Shown piece by piece: positions 1-10,833 of a stretch of 64,000 nt of DNA (its first letter is position 1; every line of letters starts with the position of its first letter). Source of the stretch: Guadua angustifolia (lineage: Eukaryota > Streptophyta > Magnoliopsida > Poales > Poaceae). Both the position numbers and the translations under genes were made by a program. Below the pieces are notes generated by a model that worked only from the letters and a program-made list of their open reading frames with translations, had not been told where the DNA came from and searched no databases. The stretch lies in the NCBI GenBank assembly GCA_036346375.1, contig CM070515.1, positions 6,222,423-6,286,422 of the forward strand, given 5' to 3'.

Positions 1-361
1 AGGGTGCAAGCCTAGATACTGTTATCAACACAAACAAACCTCCACTTCATTATTTCAGTGACATGCAATAATATACTAAGAACCTATACAAGAAAAAGGA
101 AAAAAGAAGAAGAAAGACATAAAAAAGATGTGGATGACAGCTCGTACTGACAGTAAGGTAGGTAATCAAAAAGATTGATTTACACTTTACAGTCCAAAGG
201 ACATAGCTAAATGTGCACCACAGCTACAAGCAGGTAAAAAGAATCTTCTGCACCTATACACTTTACACTCCCAGGGCCATTGTCAAATGTGTGCCACAAC
301 CCCCACCTATTATGTCGCCACCATCTAAAGCTCTTTAAAAATTGAGCATTAATATGCCGAC
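1..361. other. Intron sequence of the exportin-7-like gene, left of the Copia element
   Basis: Read on the minus strand this stretch should be intron 3 of the exportin-7-like gene. I found no open segment resembling the next exportin exon, so the remaining exons lie beyond the left edge. It is AT-rich and otherwise featureless. Its last five bases (357-361, CCGAC) are one half of the Copia target-site duplication. Confidence 0.5.
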
Positions 362-600
362 TGTTAGACTACCATCTATAGCATGTCCATGTATGGACAG
401 GCGCCTAATTAGGGCTGCGCCATATCCCCTCTTGCCATACCTGGCTGGCGCATGCACTGCTATATATATGTGTACCAAATTAGGTGATAGTTTCCATGTC
501 TAGAGATAGCTTACCATATCTGTTGTAATGTCTGTCTATATGTATGACTTTCCTGTATCAATGAAGATCATTCTATTCTTCCAAACCTTACCTTCCTTCA
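362..600 (+). repeat. Left LTR of the Copia element
   Basis: A 239-bp direct repeat matching 5194-5428. By eye the copies differ mainly by small indels: one extra G in a G run, one extra C in a C run, and a few bases near 462-470. A TATATATA-like stretch near 463-470 may be the LTR promoter. The LTR is short for Copia but within the known range. Confidence 0.93.
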
Positions 601-612
601 TGGTATCAGAGC
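601..612 (+). promoter_or_regulatory. Primer-binding site, initiator tRNA-Met type
   Basis: TGGTATCAGAGC abuts the left LTR. This is the usual complement to the 3' end of initiator methionine tRNA used by plant Copia elements to prime minus-strand synthesis. It fixes the element's orientation as plus. Confidence 0.9.
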
Positions 613-623
613 AGTAGGCATCC

Positions 624-3600
624 ATGGCCGAACCTCCGATTCTTCCTAACGGCAGCACCTTGCCTCCAGCCCCTGCTGCCGTACTTCCCAACCCCACTGC
701 CGGCGCCCTCCTCCCTGTAGCCGCCGGCCCTCCTCCACCCAACCCTGCTTCCGCTTTATCCACCATTAACGTCAAAACCCACATACCTTTCTCCCTTGTG
801 CTTGATCCACCAAATTACTCCCGATGGCGAGAGTTGTTCGAGATCCTCGTCGGCAAGTTCGGCGCCACTGATCACCTCTTCTTTGCTTCCGCGCCAGCAG
901 CGCCTCGACGCCACATGGACAACCACCGACTTCGCCGTCAAGTCTCTTCTCTATGCCTCTGTGTCCGACGAGATTCTTGGCATTGTTCTTCATCGCGGCG
1001 CCTCACTTGCATGACATCTGGGAGAGCGTGGAGGTGCTCTTCCTAATAATCGCACATCGCGAGCTCGCCCTTGAGGCCGAAGTTTAAGACTGGCGCAAGG
1101 AGATCTCTCCATCCTCACCTACTCCCAAATACTCAAGAACTATCTTGATTCTCTTGCCGATGTCGGCCACCACTGTTCGCGATGACACGCTCGTCCTCAC
1201 TCTCCTCCGAGGATTGAGCGAGTCCTATCGCCACATTGCTGCAATCATCAAGACCAAGGAGCCTCTTCCCTCCTTCCTGGCGGTTCGATCTATGCTTCTC
1301 CTCGAAGAAGCCGAGATCAAGACCAACAAAGCCTCGGCCACTTGCCTCCTCACCGCGTCCATGGGCGATCCTCCTCCACAACCACAAAGAACAAAGGCGC
1401 CAAGCACAAAGGAAAGGGGAAGGGCCGCAACAACCAGGGCACCTCTGGTCCTGGCGGCTTCATCCCTTTCCCCAATCAGGGCGGCCCCAACTTCTATGGC
1501 GCCCGCCCTCCGGCTCTGCCGTTTACGCCCGCCTCGGCTCTGCTGTTTAGCGCCCATCCTCGGCTCTGCCGTTTAGCGCCCATCCGGCTTCAACCTGGAT
1601 GGCAGTTTCGTGTCTAGCCTGATCGCCTCCTCCGCGCCCGGCATCCTTGGCCCCGGCCTCATGAAGAGCCTTCTTCACGCCGGGTCTGCAGCACTCGGCG
1701 CCCTTGCCCCCAACTCCTCCGCAGCAACCGGCGCCCCTTGCAGCACCGTCCCTGCTCCATTTGGTGGCGAGCAGTACCCCTCCTGGGATCAAGCGTCTCT
1801 CATCCAAGCGATGAACGCCATGACTCTCCAACACCCTGACCCGGCCGGCTGGTACATGGACTCCGGGGCCTCCTCTCACCTTACCTCCGATTCCGGTAAC
1901 CTCTCCACTCTCCACTCCACACCCTCTCCCTCTACTCAAATCATTGTCGGAAACGGGACCTCTCTTCCCGTGGTTGCCACTGGGGATAAATGTCTTCCTA
2001 CCACCACCCGTCCACTTCATTTGTCCAACGTCCTTGTCTCTCCCAATATCATTGCTAACCTTATTTCCGTTCGCAAATTTACTAAAGATAATCACTGCTC
2101 TATCGAGTTTGATCCTTTTGGTTTCTCTGTGAAGGACCTTCGCACTCGAGCCGTGATTCAGAGGTGCAATAGTTCGGTGACCTCTACCCCTTCAAGACTA
2201 CAACCACGCCAATCACCTTTGTTCTTTGCCTCCTCCAACCGTGATTGCTTGCACGCCGTTTGGGACATCTGGCGATCAAGCTTTGTCCCATCTCGCATTT
2301 TTAGCTTTGTCAAATAAACTTGTGCCGCATGTTTGTCACGCATGTCAGTTAGGCAAACATGTTCGCCTTCCTTTCTCTACTTCTGTGTCTCGCACAATAA
2401 AACCCTTTGAACTTGTTCATTGTGACTTGTGGACGTCACCTATCCATAGTGTGTCTGGCTTTAAATATTATTTAGTCTGTCTTGATGATTTTACACATTA
2501 TCTATGGACTTTTCCTCTCAAATTTAAGTCAGATACTTTCTCCACGTTACGCCATTTTCACGCCTATGTCTCCACTCAGTTTTATGCCACCATTCAAACT
2601 TTTCAGTGTGATAATGGGCGTGAATTTGACAACACTGCAGCCAGAACCTTCTTCCTTACAGCCGGCATACATTTGCGCCTCTCCTGCCCATACACCTCCC
2701 AACAAAATGGCAAAGCTGAACGGATTCTTCGGTCCACCAACAATATTATCCGCACTCTCCTTTTTCAAGCCTCCATGCCTCCTTCCTACTGGGCCGAAGC
2801 TCTCCACACAGCAACCTACCTCCTTAATCGCCTCCCAACTAAAACCCTTCAATACCGCACACCCTACCAAGCCCTTCATGGTTCATCGCCATCCTATGCT
2901 CACCTCCGCGTATTTGGATGCCGTTGTTACCCTAACCTTTCCTCCACCACACCCCATAAACTTGCCCCTCGCTCCACCGAGTGTGTTTTCCTCGGCTATT
3001 CTGCCAATCATAAGGGTTACCGGTGTCTTGACTTGGCCACCAACCGCGTTATCACTTCGCGGCACGTTCTGTTTGATGAGCTAACCTTTCCGTTTGCCAG
3101 GACATCCTCCCCTGCCCCCTCGGCATACTCCTTTTTGGATCGCAGTCCCGCCGAGCGACGTTCGATCTTCACCTGCTGCTTGGCGGTTGGCGGTATTTGC
3201 TCTGTCGCTCTCACTGCATGCTCGGCAGTCTGCCCTCTGCCGCTTGCCCATCGCCGGGCTTAGGCGGCCAAGCTATATTGCTCTTGCTGCGTCGCGCATG
3301 GCAGCCAAGGCGCCCGCCTGCCACCCTAGCCGCCATTCTCCAGACCACGATATGGCTCGCTTCAGACCACGATCTTTCTTGGTATGGGGACCTCGACCAC
3401 GAGTCCTTCCCATTCCACCCTGCGCCATGTCTTCACAGCGTCCGCCGACGTCCATCGTATGCGGCTCCTCGGCCAAGCTATTCTTTGCCCAGTGAGATCT
3501 TGCTCCACCGCTTCCATCAGGCGGCTCCTCCCGTATTGCCCGCGGCTTCTTTGCCGAGTGAGATGCCGCTCCGCTCTCCTCTCACCCCATGGTGACGAAG

Positions 3601-5182
3601 CAAGGATCGGCACCCTTCCTCCTCCATTGTTCGGCTCCATGCCATCAACGCTAGCGGTCTTTCTCCGAGCCAAAGACCTACTGCAGGTCTTCTCAAAGAT
3701 CCTCATTGAAAGCGACCATGCTCGACGAGTATAACGCCTTGTCAAGAATCACACTTGAAATTGGTGGCGCCACACTCCTGCGCCAACATCGCTCTCCTGC
3801 AAGTGGATTTACAAACACAAATTCCACTCGACGGCTCCTCGCCTGCTATAAAGCTCGTTGGGTCCTCCGTGGCTTCTCCCAACAAATTCAAGCATTGACT
3901 ACGATGAGACTTTCGGCCGGTGGTCAAACCCGCTACCATTCGGATTTGTTTCTCCATCGCCGTCGACAAGAATCGCCCATCCATCACCGGATGTCAAGAA
4001 CGCCTCAATCGGCACCCTTAAAAACGGTTTACGCTCAACAACCGTCCGGCCGTCGACCAGACCGACCGCCTCATCATGTCTGCCGTCTCAACAAGTCATT
4101 TGACGGATCAAACAAGCCCCTCGGACTGAATACGATCGCTTCACGGCTTCATCACCTCACGTAGCTTCACCAACTCAAGTCCGACTCTTCACTGTTCATC
4201 TACCACTCCGGCAACGACACCGTCTACCTCCTCCTGTACGTCGACGACATCATCCTCACTGCCTCCACACCGGCCCTTCTTCGGCGCTTCATCGACATCC
4301 TCAAGCAAGAGTTTGCCATGAGTGATCTCGGTGATCTCCACTACTTCTTGGGCATTGCGGTCTCTCGCTCCACGGATGGCCTCTTCCTATCACAGGCCAA
4401 GTATGCGCAAGAAGTTCTCCAACGTGCTGGCATGTCCGACTGCCACTCTTGCGCCACTCCCCTTGAAGCCCGCACCAAGCTCTCCGCTGATGGTGGATAG
4501 CCCGTCGCTGACCCTACCCTCTATCGGAGTTTGGCCGCCTACTGCGATGCTGACCTTCACCAGGCCGGACATTTCCCATGCCGTTCAACAGGCGTGCCTC
4601 TACATGCATGATCCGCGTGATCATCACTTTCACCGGTCAGCGGATCCTCCGCTACCTCAAGCGCGACTTACCTATGGCGTTATTTCGCTCGAGGAGGTCC
4701 TCATGATCTCACCGTCTACACGTCTGCAGACTGGTTTGGGTGTCCCGACACTCGGCGTTCTACTTCCAAACTCTTGTGCTTTTCTCGGGCACAATCTCAT
4801 TTCTTGGTCCTCCAAACGACAACACACTGTGTCTCGTTCCAGTGCCGAGGCCGAGTATCGCGGAGTTGCTCATGGTGTGGCCGAATCTTGTTGGCTCCGT
4901 CAACTTCCCCTCGAACTACACCAACCTCTTCGCCGAGCTACCATCGTCTACTGCGACAATGTCAGCTCTGTTTACCTCTCCACCAATCCGGTCCAGCATC
5001 AGCGCACCAAGCATGTGGAGATCAACCTTCATTTCGTTCGCGAGCGTGTTGCTCTTGGCGAGGTCCGCGTTCTACACGTGCCTACATCACATCAATACGC
5101 CGACATCTTCACCAAGGGGCTTCCGTCATCCGTCTTCCAAGAATTCAGGACCAATCTCACCGATTCATGCTGCTCCGGTTGA
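624..5182 (+). pseudogene. Decayed Copia gag-pol reading frame
   Basis: The ATG at 624 opens a gag-like segment, but the polyprotein is split over at least six frame changes. Recognisable parts are: a protease segment with DSGASSH near 1858-1880; a zinc-finger/integrase core at about 2310-3090 with DDFTHY, CDNGREF and later YLLNRLP; a YVDD reverse-transcriptase active site near 4237-4250; and an RNase H region with SSAEAEY near 4840-4860 and a closing ADIFTKG motif near 5098-5120. The breaks are mostly small deletions of one or a few bases, densest between 3100 and 4200. An imperfect tandem repeat with a unit of about 26 bp lies in the gag part at about 1511-1585. Confidence 0.9.
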
Positions 5183-5193
5183 GATTATGGAGA

Positions 5194-5428
5194 TGTTAGA
5201 CTACCATCTATAGCATGTCCATGTATGGACAGGCGCCTAATTAGGCTGCGCCATATCCCTCTTGCCATACAGGTGGCGCATGCACTGCTATATATATGTG
5301 TACCAAATTAGGTGATAGTTTCCATGTCTAGAGATAGCTTACCATATCTGTTGTAATGTCTGTCTATATGTATGACTTTCCTGTATCAATGAAGATCATT
5401 CTATTCTTCCAAACCTTACCTTCCTTCA
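5194..5428 (+). repeat. Right LTR of the Copia element
   Basis: A 235-bp copy of 362-600, four bases shorter through homopolymer contractions and one small replacement. CCGAC follows directly, completing the target-site duplication. Confidence 0.93.
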
Positions 5429-5659
5429 CCGACTATAGCTATTAATATCTAATAAGCCCTCTACTTAAAATTGGTAGGATTAAACATTAATATTCTGACC
5501 ATAAGGATTATACATCTTTAATTGCATGTTTCTGATAACTGTTTCCTATGGTACGAATGTAGTCACCCACAAGATAGTGTATATGTTATTCAGAATTGCG
5601 TACATACTCCCTTATGTAGTTATGTGTGCTTGATCCTCTCATGCAGTGTTATATGAAGG

Positions 5660-5727
5660 TATGTGCATATGGCTTTCATATGCACCATGCAATATGTGCA
5701 TGTGGCTTTCATATGCACCATGCAAGC
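5660..5727. repeat. Short tandem duplication, unit about 33-34 bp
   Basis: Two adjacent copies of a unit built around GGCTTTCATATGCACCATGC lie in intron 3 of the exportin-7-like gene. CATATG makes each unit partly palindromic. No function is visible. Confidence 0.7.
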
Positions 5728-5944
5728 TATATATGTGTGCCAACAACACTGTACATGAGGAGCAGTTTTAAACAACAAGAATTTGTGCAGCCTGGTAGAA
5801 GCAACCATGTCAACAATATTTTGAAGCAAGGTTCAATTAAACTTTAATCAATCCATGAATTAACGTGAAAGCCTGATCATACTGAATAGGGAAGAAACCG
5901 CTTATGAAACCTATATTAACAGCAGAAAACATTCTAGGTCTCAC

Positions 5945-8900
5945 CTGGTTCATTTCCATTACAAGAAAATTTAGAATCTTCAATCCTATAAAATAATGAT
6001 CCTGAGATGCCTGAAATGACAAGAAGCATAAGCAACAAATTTAGCAAAATGCACCAGGTAACTTCAAAGTTTAAACAGAGTAAGGAGTTAAAAACATTGT
6101 ACCACCACATATGAATAATTTAATTACCCTTCAGTAAAATAAATTTATTTTATTGACACAAATGTTGCATATTAAAGACATGGCATAAACAAGGTCTTTC
6201 CCATAGCAAAAAGAAAAAAGAGGCATTTTCAAAAGTGCAATTCATCACACAGACTTGTTAATCCCTTTGTTACAAATGGTGTTTTAGTGAGATATATTAT
6301 TTCTTTTTATAAAAAATGGTCTACATTTTCGAGGTAAAATATAGATATATCTTCTTAAATTACCCTAACCTTGTTTAATGCACACTTCACTGTACGAGAC
6401 CATTAATTGGGGAGAGATTTCTGTTCATTGGTCACTTAGAATAAAGATGAGTAGATTGGTGTGGGGTCAACCACTGTTATTACGGCGTCGCCTAGTCGCC
6501 GACTAGGAGTCAGTGGCGGCCGGAGGCACCATGACCTGGCGCCTCGCCTGAAGACAGCCAAGCGGCCGCCTGGACGTCCTGGCGTCGTGGCATCCACGAC
6601 TAGGCGTTGGCCTGGCATCCGGGCGGGCCGACTGGGACTGGACTGGAGGAGGTATTTGAGCACTGGACTGGACTGGAGACGGGACAGATCATTGGGATCG
6701 AGAGGAGGTTTGGGAAAGAAGGAAGACTCACGTGACCGGGTGGAGAAACCCTAGCAAGCAACGGCGCCGCCGCTACTGCCGGTAAGCCCCTTCCGCCTCC
6801 GCCTCCCCGTCCGCCTCCCGGCTTCCTCCTCCGCCTCCTTCCTCGACCTCGGCGTCTCGGCCTCGGCTCGGATCTGCCCCCAGATCTGCCACCGCTGTTC
6901 GATCTGCAGTGTAGGTGGGGCGCGGAGAGGAGAGAGAGTCGGCGGGAGGATGGAGAAGGCGGCAGCTAGGATGGAGATAGGGCGGCTGCTGGGTGACAAG
7001 AGGCGCATGTGAATAGAGAGGGAGGAGGGGGAGCAGGGAGGCGCATGTGAATGTGAACGGCGCCGGGAATGGGCACATGGGCCGCTAGTCACATGGGCTG
7101 GTGCAACACATGGATTTCACAGGCTGCAAACAATATTGTTGATGTGAATGGCCCATGTGCTGCTACCTTGAACATTTTTTTTGGTCGCCTAAGCGCCCGC
7201 CTAGGCGTCCAGGCGCCCCAGAGGCGACTCACCTTGCCGGGGCATCGTGATAACCATGGGGTCAACAAATTTAATGGCATAATAAAAGAGACATTTTGAA
7301 AAGGTGTAATCTTGCGCATTTTTGGGGGCAACGATGTGGCCTAGTTGTAGAGCACAAGGTTGTGGTGGTTGAGATCATGGGTTCAAGTCCCCATTTTCTT
7401 AAAAACAAAGATACACGATTCCACCTATGTATTCTCATTTTTAAAAAAACTTGAACATTTTCTTAGTATGGTGCATGAGGCTAAAACATCATTTGTAAAA
7501 GAACAGAGGAAGTATAAAGAAAATAAATAGCAACAGTTATATAAGGTATGCAATAACATGTGGATACTGCAACAGTTGTAGAAGGTTTAAAATAATCTGG
7601 AGTGATTCAACAGCTAGAAAAGCATATGAAATACAAAACAAAACGACATTTCATAAGAAGAGGGTTGAAAGAAAATTTGACAATTGTAGTTAAGTAAATC
7701 ATTATAAAAGCACAACAGCAATTCCTATATGATTACCAACAGAAATAGCAATTTCTTAAGTATCACTGGCAGATTTGTAAGGGAGTGCTTTCTTCTCATA
7801 TGGCTTTAAAAAGATTAAGTTGGATGTTAACAAGCCATCAAAATTAAAATAAGCTGATTTACAATTCTTTGCGTTTCAAATGTTCACAAGTTCTTATGAG
7901 TCATTGCATACACGAATGTTGATTTATCTGGAACAGCTGATCATCTTTTGAAGGTTACTTAGTTCCAAAGAACAGGTTTCAGTCACTGAGCTGGCTAAGG
8001 CTTATGTGATGATACAAATCCGCTTTAAGCAATGGTAGCTATTAATGGTATAGAGTCTTTCTTAAAAACATGGCAGGCAATTAGAAAACTCCCATCTCAA
8101 TGCCTACAAAACATAAGACACACTTACAAGAGCTAAGAAATCTGTTGCTTCCTTGACAATCTCTCTGAATCTATCATCATCAAACCATCCAAATTTTGTA
8201 ATCCGACATGCGAGCTGAATTAGGGACTTAGTCACAAAGCCCTGCAGTTTAGGTCCTCTTGCGGCAAGATAGTTCATGACATAATTCCCTTCACACAGAT
8301 CACATAAAGGTTAGTCTAAATTAGCAATAGAAGAGACACAAAGTTAAGCTAAAAAAACCATTGGTTACAGATAAATAACTTAAGCCTTTCAGCTATATTG
8401 CAGAAGCATAAAAATTGAGGATCAAGTGGAAATAAATAATTATCTATTCCAGCTATGTCACAGAAGCATGACAAAACGGAAGGATAAAATGGAAATAAGC
8501 AAATTATCTTCTCCGACTATGTTACAGAAGCATAAGTGCTTTTAAGGACAGAACATAAATAAATTGAGAATCAAGGAAAGGACAAAATTTATGCATATGG
8601 TAACTCACACTGAACATCACTATAAACAAGTAACAACTACTTTGTGTGGTTACATGCTGCATACAACACACAACTCATATGTGAACAAATAGAAAGAGAC
8701 AAATGCCAACATGGCATGCAGATGCAACAGAACAGGAACAACCAAAACTCAATGATACATGATTTCATATTATATGTTTTTGGAAAAGAAACATTACGGA
8801 TATCGAGGCGCAATTGCAAAGATAGGCTGTGGTCAGAGACTTGATTCAACAAGCTTGTACTGGCCAAAATCAAGGCATATGGAGTTGAGGCATTGTCCAA

Positions 8901-9047
8901 TATAAATTGGCACTGTGAAATGTAGTCACTGTTCTCCGAGAAGCATTTGAGGGTGCTTTCTGCATGAGCTCGTTCAGCTGAGTCTGTAGAATTGTAAAGC
9001 TTTTCACACAAAACCTCTAACTGTGCTAGGCTCTCCATTGAGGACAT
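5945..9047 (-). CDS. XPO7: Exportin-7-like nuclear transport receptor, 5' exons only
   Basis: Exportin-7 is an importin-beta-family receptor that carries cargo through nuclear pores with Ran. Three coding exons are visible on the minus strand. Exon 1 is 9047-8798 (MSSMESLAQLEVLCEKLYN...). Exon 2 is 8288-8128 (NYVMNYLAARGPKLQGF..., ending FLAL). Exon 3 is 6010-5945 (ASQDHYFIGLKILNFLVMEMNQ). The junctions keep frame and use GT-AG sites. The encoded 159 residues match my memory of the conserved exportin-7 N-terminus, including the WFDDDRFR stretch. The second ATG (9038, MESLAQ) matches the start usual in plants and may be the true one. The rest of the gene lies left of the window. Introns 2 and 3 are swollen by transposons. 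Identification is firm; paralogue naming is from memory. Confidence 0.88.
6472..7258. mobile_element. Non-autonomous hAT transposon carrying a host-like promoter and exon segment
   Basis: The 787-bp element is flanked by a perfect 8-bp duplication, GGGTCAAC (6464-6471 and 7259-7266), the size made by hAT transposases. The ends are imperfect inverted repeats: CACTGTTATTACGGCG on the left pairs with CATGGTTATCACGATG read in from the right. Subterminal regions are rich in GCCTAGGCG-like motifs (about 6485-6510 and 7188-7225), as expected for transposase-binding repeats. The interior (about 6660-7080) is GC-rich and looks like a plant promoter/5' exon: CACGTG at 6729-6734, AAACCCTAG at 6746-6754, then a short GC-rich exon-like run and a GTAAGC donor near 6781. 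No transposase is encoded. Confidence 0.88.
7323..7400 (+). repeat. tRNA-derived SINE-like relic
   Basis: A box-A-like motif (TGGCCTAGTTGTAGAGC, 7336-7352) is followed about 30 bases later by a box-B-like motif (GGTTCAAGTCC, 7380-7390). This is the internal RNA polymerase III promoter layout of tRNAs and SINEs. The sequence does not fold as a full tRNA in my reading, so a SINE head is more likely. No clear duplication or tail was found. Confidence 0.5.
8388..8545. repeat. Imperfect tandem repeat in exportin intron 1
   Basis: About two and a half copies of a unit of roughly 60-65 bp, containing CAGCTATRTYRCAGAAGCAT and an AAATGGAAATAA-like stretch. It lies between the exons ending at 8288 and 8798. 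Confidence 0.65.
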
Positions 9048-10480
9048 GAAACAAGGAGCTCCAGTTTTCCAGTTGACAAAGTATCCAAGATTAATATGCC
9101 ACCAGGCTCTGAATTAATATCCACGAATTTGCATGAATGCTCATCACAACCTCAGAATTAATGCATTACGTATTCGGTTCAATAGGAAACTTGAAAAGTA
9201 CCATAAGAGCTTTGAAGCTGAAATATATGATTCTAGCACAGGAAGAAGGATTGTCACAATACATTCATATTACAAGTGAAATGTTTCAACAAAAGAGTTT
9301 TCTCATGTACAGTCTTTTCAATGACGCTTAATCAAAGATTAAGACCCAAGACACAGGAGAAAACAGCTAACAAACACTTATATCGCCAATGACAGCCACT
9401 ACTGAGCCTGGGGTAGAGTGATCTGCAAGAATGGAAATGCCAAACTCAGCAACGGGCAAACCGGAAAAACAATAGCACTACACAGCACAATTACATCATA
9501 ATTATCGAACAGGAACTTTCTGCTGCACTTGCTAAGCCATCCTATTGCATGACACGCGCACATGCACAAACATCTGCACAGGTACAGCACAATATATAAT
9601 GACAGAATAATCAACTAAGAAGAGCAACGTGCTGCATTGGCTAAGCCATTCCATTCTATAGACAACACAGACCGTAAGTATAGCACAACACAACATGATG
9701 GCAGGGCAATCATGTAACAGGAACTACATGCCGCATTTGCTATGAAATTCTATTCTATAAATGCCATAAACGCATGCATGCACATCAGCAAATGCATTGC
9801 AACAAGAAAACCTAGTGGTTTCAACCCCAAATTATCAAATCACCCATCAGACTGCATGACAAAAGCGTCCGTACATCAAAAGCGCTCTATTAAGCCGCCC
9901 TACCCAAGGATCTAAGCACATCACGAACCATGACAGAGCAAAACCGAAGATCTGATCACCACCAGCGGACTAAACCGAGCTACTATCTAGCCGCAACCAC
10001 CCCACACGCATCCCGACACCCTCGAGAGATCCGACGAGCACAGTCACGGCGAGATCTCACGAACCCCAAGTAATCCCACCCGATACACCCTGAATTCCGC
10101 GGCATTCCGATCCTAAAAACCCGAGCCCAGCACCGCGGCGGCCGCCGGCGCCGCCTCTCCGGACCCGATCAGCGGCACCCGCCCGGAACCGAGGCCGAAT
10201 CGCGCAGACTCTACGCGCCAGACAAGCATTGCGGGGCCGCGCATCGCCGCGGCGGCGATCGGGGCGTGTCAGTACCTTTCACTCCCCCCGTGCCCGCGGA
10301 ATCGGGGGGGTCCCTGTCCGGCGGCGGCGGCGGCTAGGTCTAAGGCTGGCGTCTCGGCGTGGGGATCGGAGGCGTGTGTTCTGGGGTGGGGTGGAGTGTT
10401 GGGAGACGGAGATGTGAAGAAGAAGAGACGGAGGTAAGGCTGAAGTGCAATGCTAAACCGTCCAGCCACGCACGCCACCC
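9048..10480 (-). promoter_or_regulatory. 5' untranslated exon(s), 5' intron and promoter of the exportin-7-like gene
   Basis: Upstream (minus strand) of the first ATG the sequence stays AT-rich until about 9850. It then turns strongly GC-rich at 10040-10440, as at a grass transcription start. A good splice donor on the minus strand (GTGAAAG, then GTACTG) ends a probable non-coding first exon at 10276. The matching acceptor before the ATG exon is not certain; one candidate is a TTCTTGCAG read on the minus strand near 9420-9430. I see no unmistakable TATA box. Confidence 0.5.
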
Positions 10481-10561
10481 CTGCTAGGCTGTCGTCACTC
10501 GCTGCTTTGCTACCGCTAATTTCTTTTTCCTTTTTATGTTGAGAGAAGATACGGCTAATTA

Positions 10562-10833
10562 TTTCTGCAAAAATTCAAAATACTAGCTGAATGTACGTGT
10601 GTGCATTACAATATTGCTAATTTATTGCGGTAGATATTTATGCCCACCCGTCAGCACTCGTTGATGGAGAATTTTTTTAATGCTGTATTTGTTTGTATTT
10701 CTGCAAAAATTCAAAATACTAGCTGAATGTATGTGTGTGCATGACAATATTACTAATTTATTGCGGTAGATATTTAGACCCACCCATCAGCACTCGTTGA
10801 TGGAGAATTTTTTTAACGTTGTATTGATACGTT
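10562..10833. repeat. Tandem duplication, two copies of a 136-bp unit
   Basis: The segment beginning TTTCTGCAAAAATTC at 10562 repeats at 10698 with few mismatches, ending in GGAGAATTTTTTTAA in both copies. It lies just upstream of the exportin-7-like promoter. A further loose repeat of about 70 bp built on TTTTTAGAAAGAC follows at about 10850-10980. Confidence 0.85.

Larger units (their letters stand above)
362..5428 (+). mobile_element. Full-length, coding-defective Ty1/copia LTR retrotransposon
   Basis: The element is bounded by two near-identical LTRs (362-600 and 5194-5428) that start TGTTAGAC and end in CA. It is flanked by a perfect 5-bp target-site duplication, CCGAC (357-361 and 5429-5433). 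A primer-binding site directly follows the left LTR, and a purine-rich tract (about 5181-5193) precedes the right one. Inside, the Copia domain order protease, integrase, reverse transcriptase, RNase H can be read, but in several frames. It lies in sense opposite to the surrounding exportin-7-like gene, within that gene's third coding intron. It cannot encode a complete polyprotein and would need enzymes supplied by another copy to move. Confidence 0.95.
6011..8127 (-). other. Intron 2 of the exportin-7-like gene
   Basis: This intron lies between the donor at 8127-8126 and the acceptor at 6012-6011. It holds a hAT element (6472-7258) and a SINE-like relic (about 7323-7400). The rest is AT-rich sequence in which I see no further feature. 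Confidence 0.8.

Noticed and set aside
2482..3084. A 200-codon plus-strand frame overlapping the Copia integrase
   Set aside because: An out-of-frame shadow of the integrase domain.
7323..7400. A functional tRNA gene
   Set aside because: Box A and box B are present, but I could not form acceptor and anticodon stems; a SINE relic fits better.
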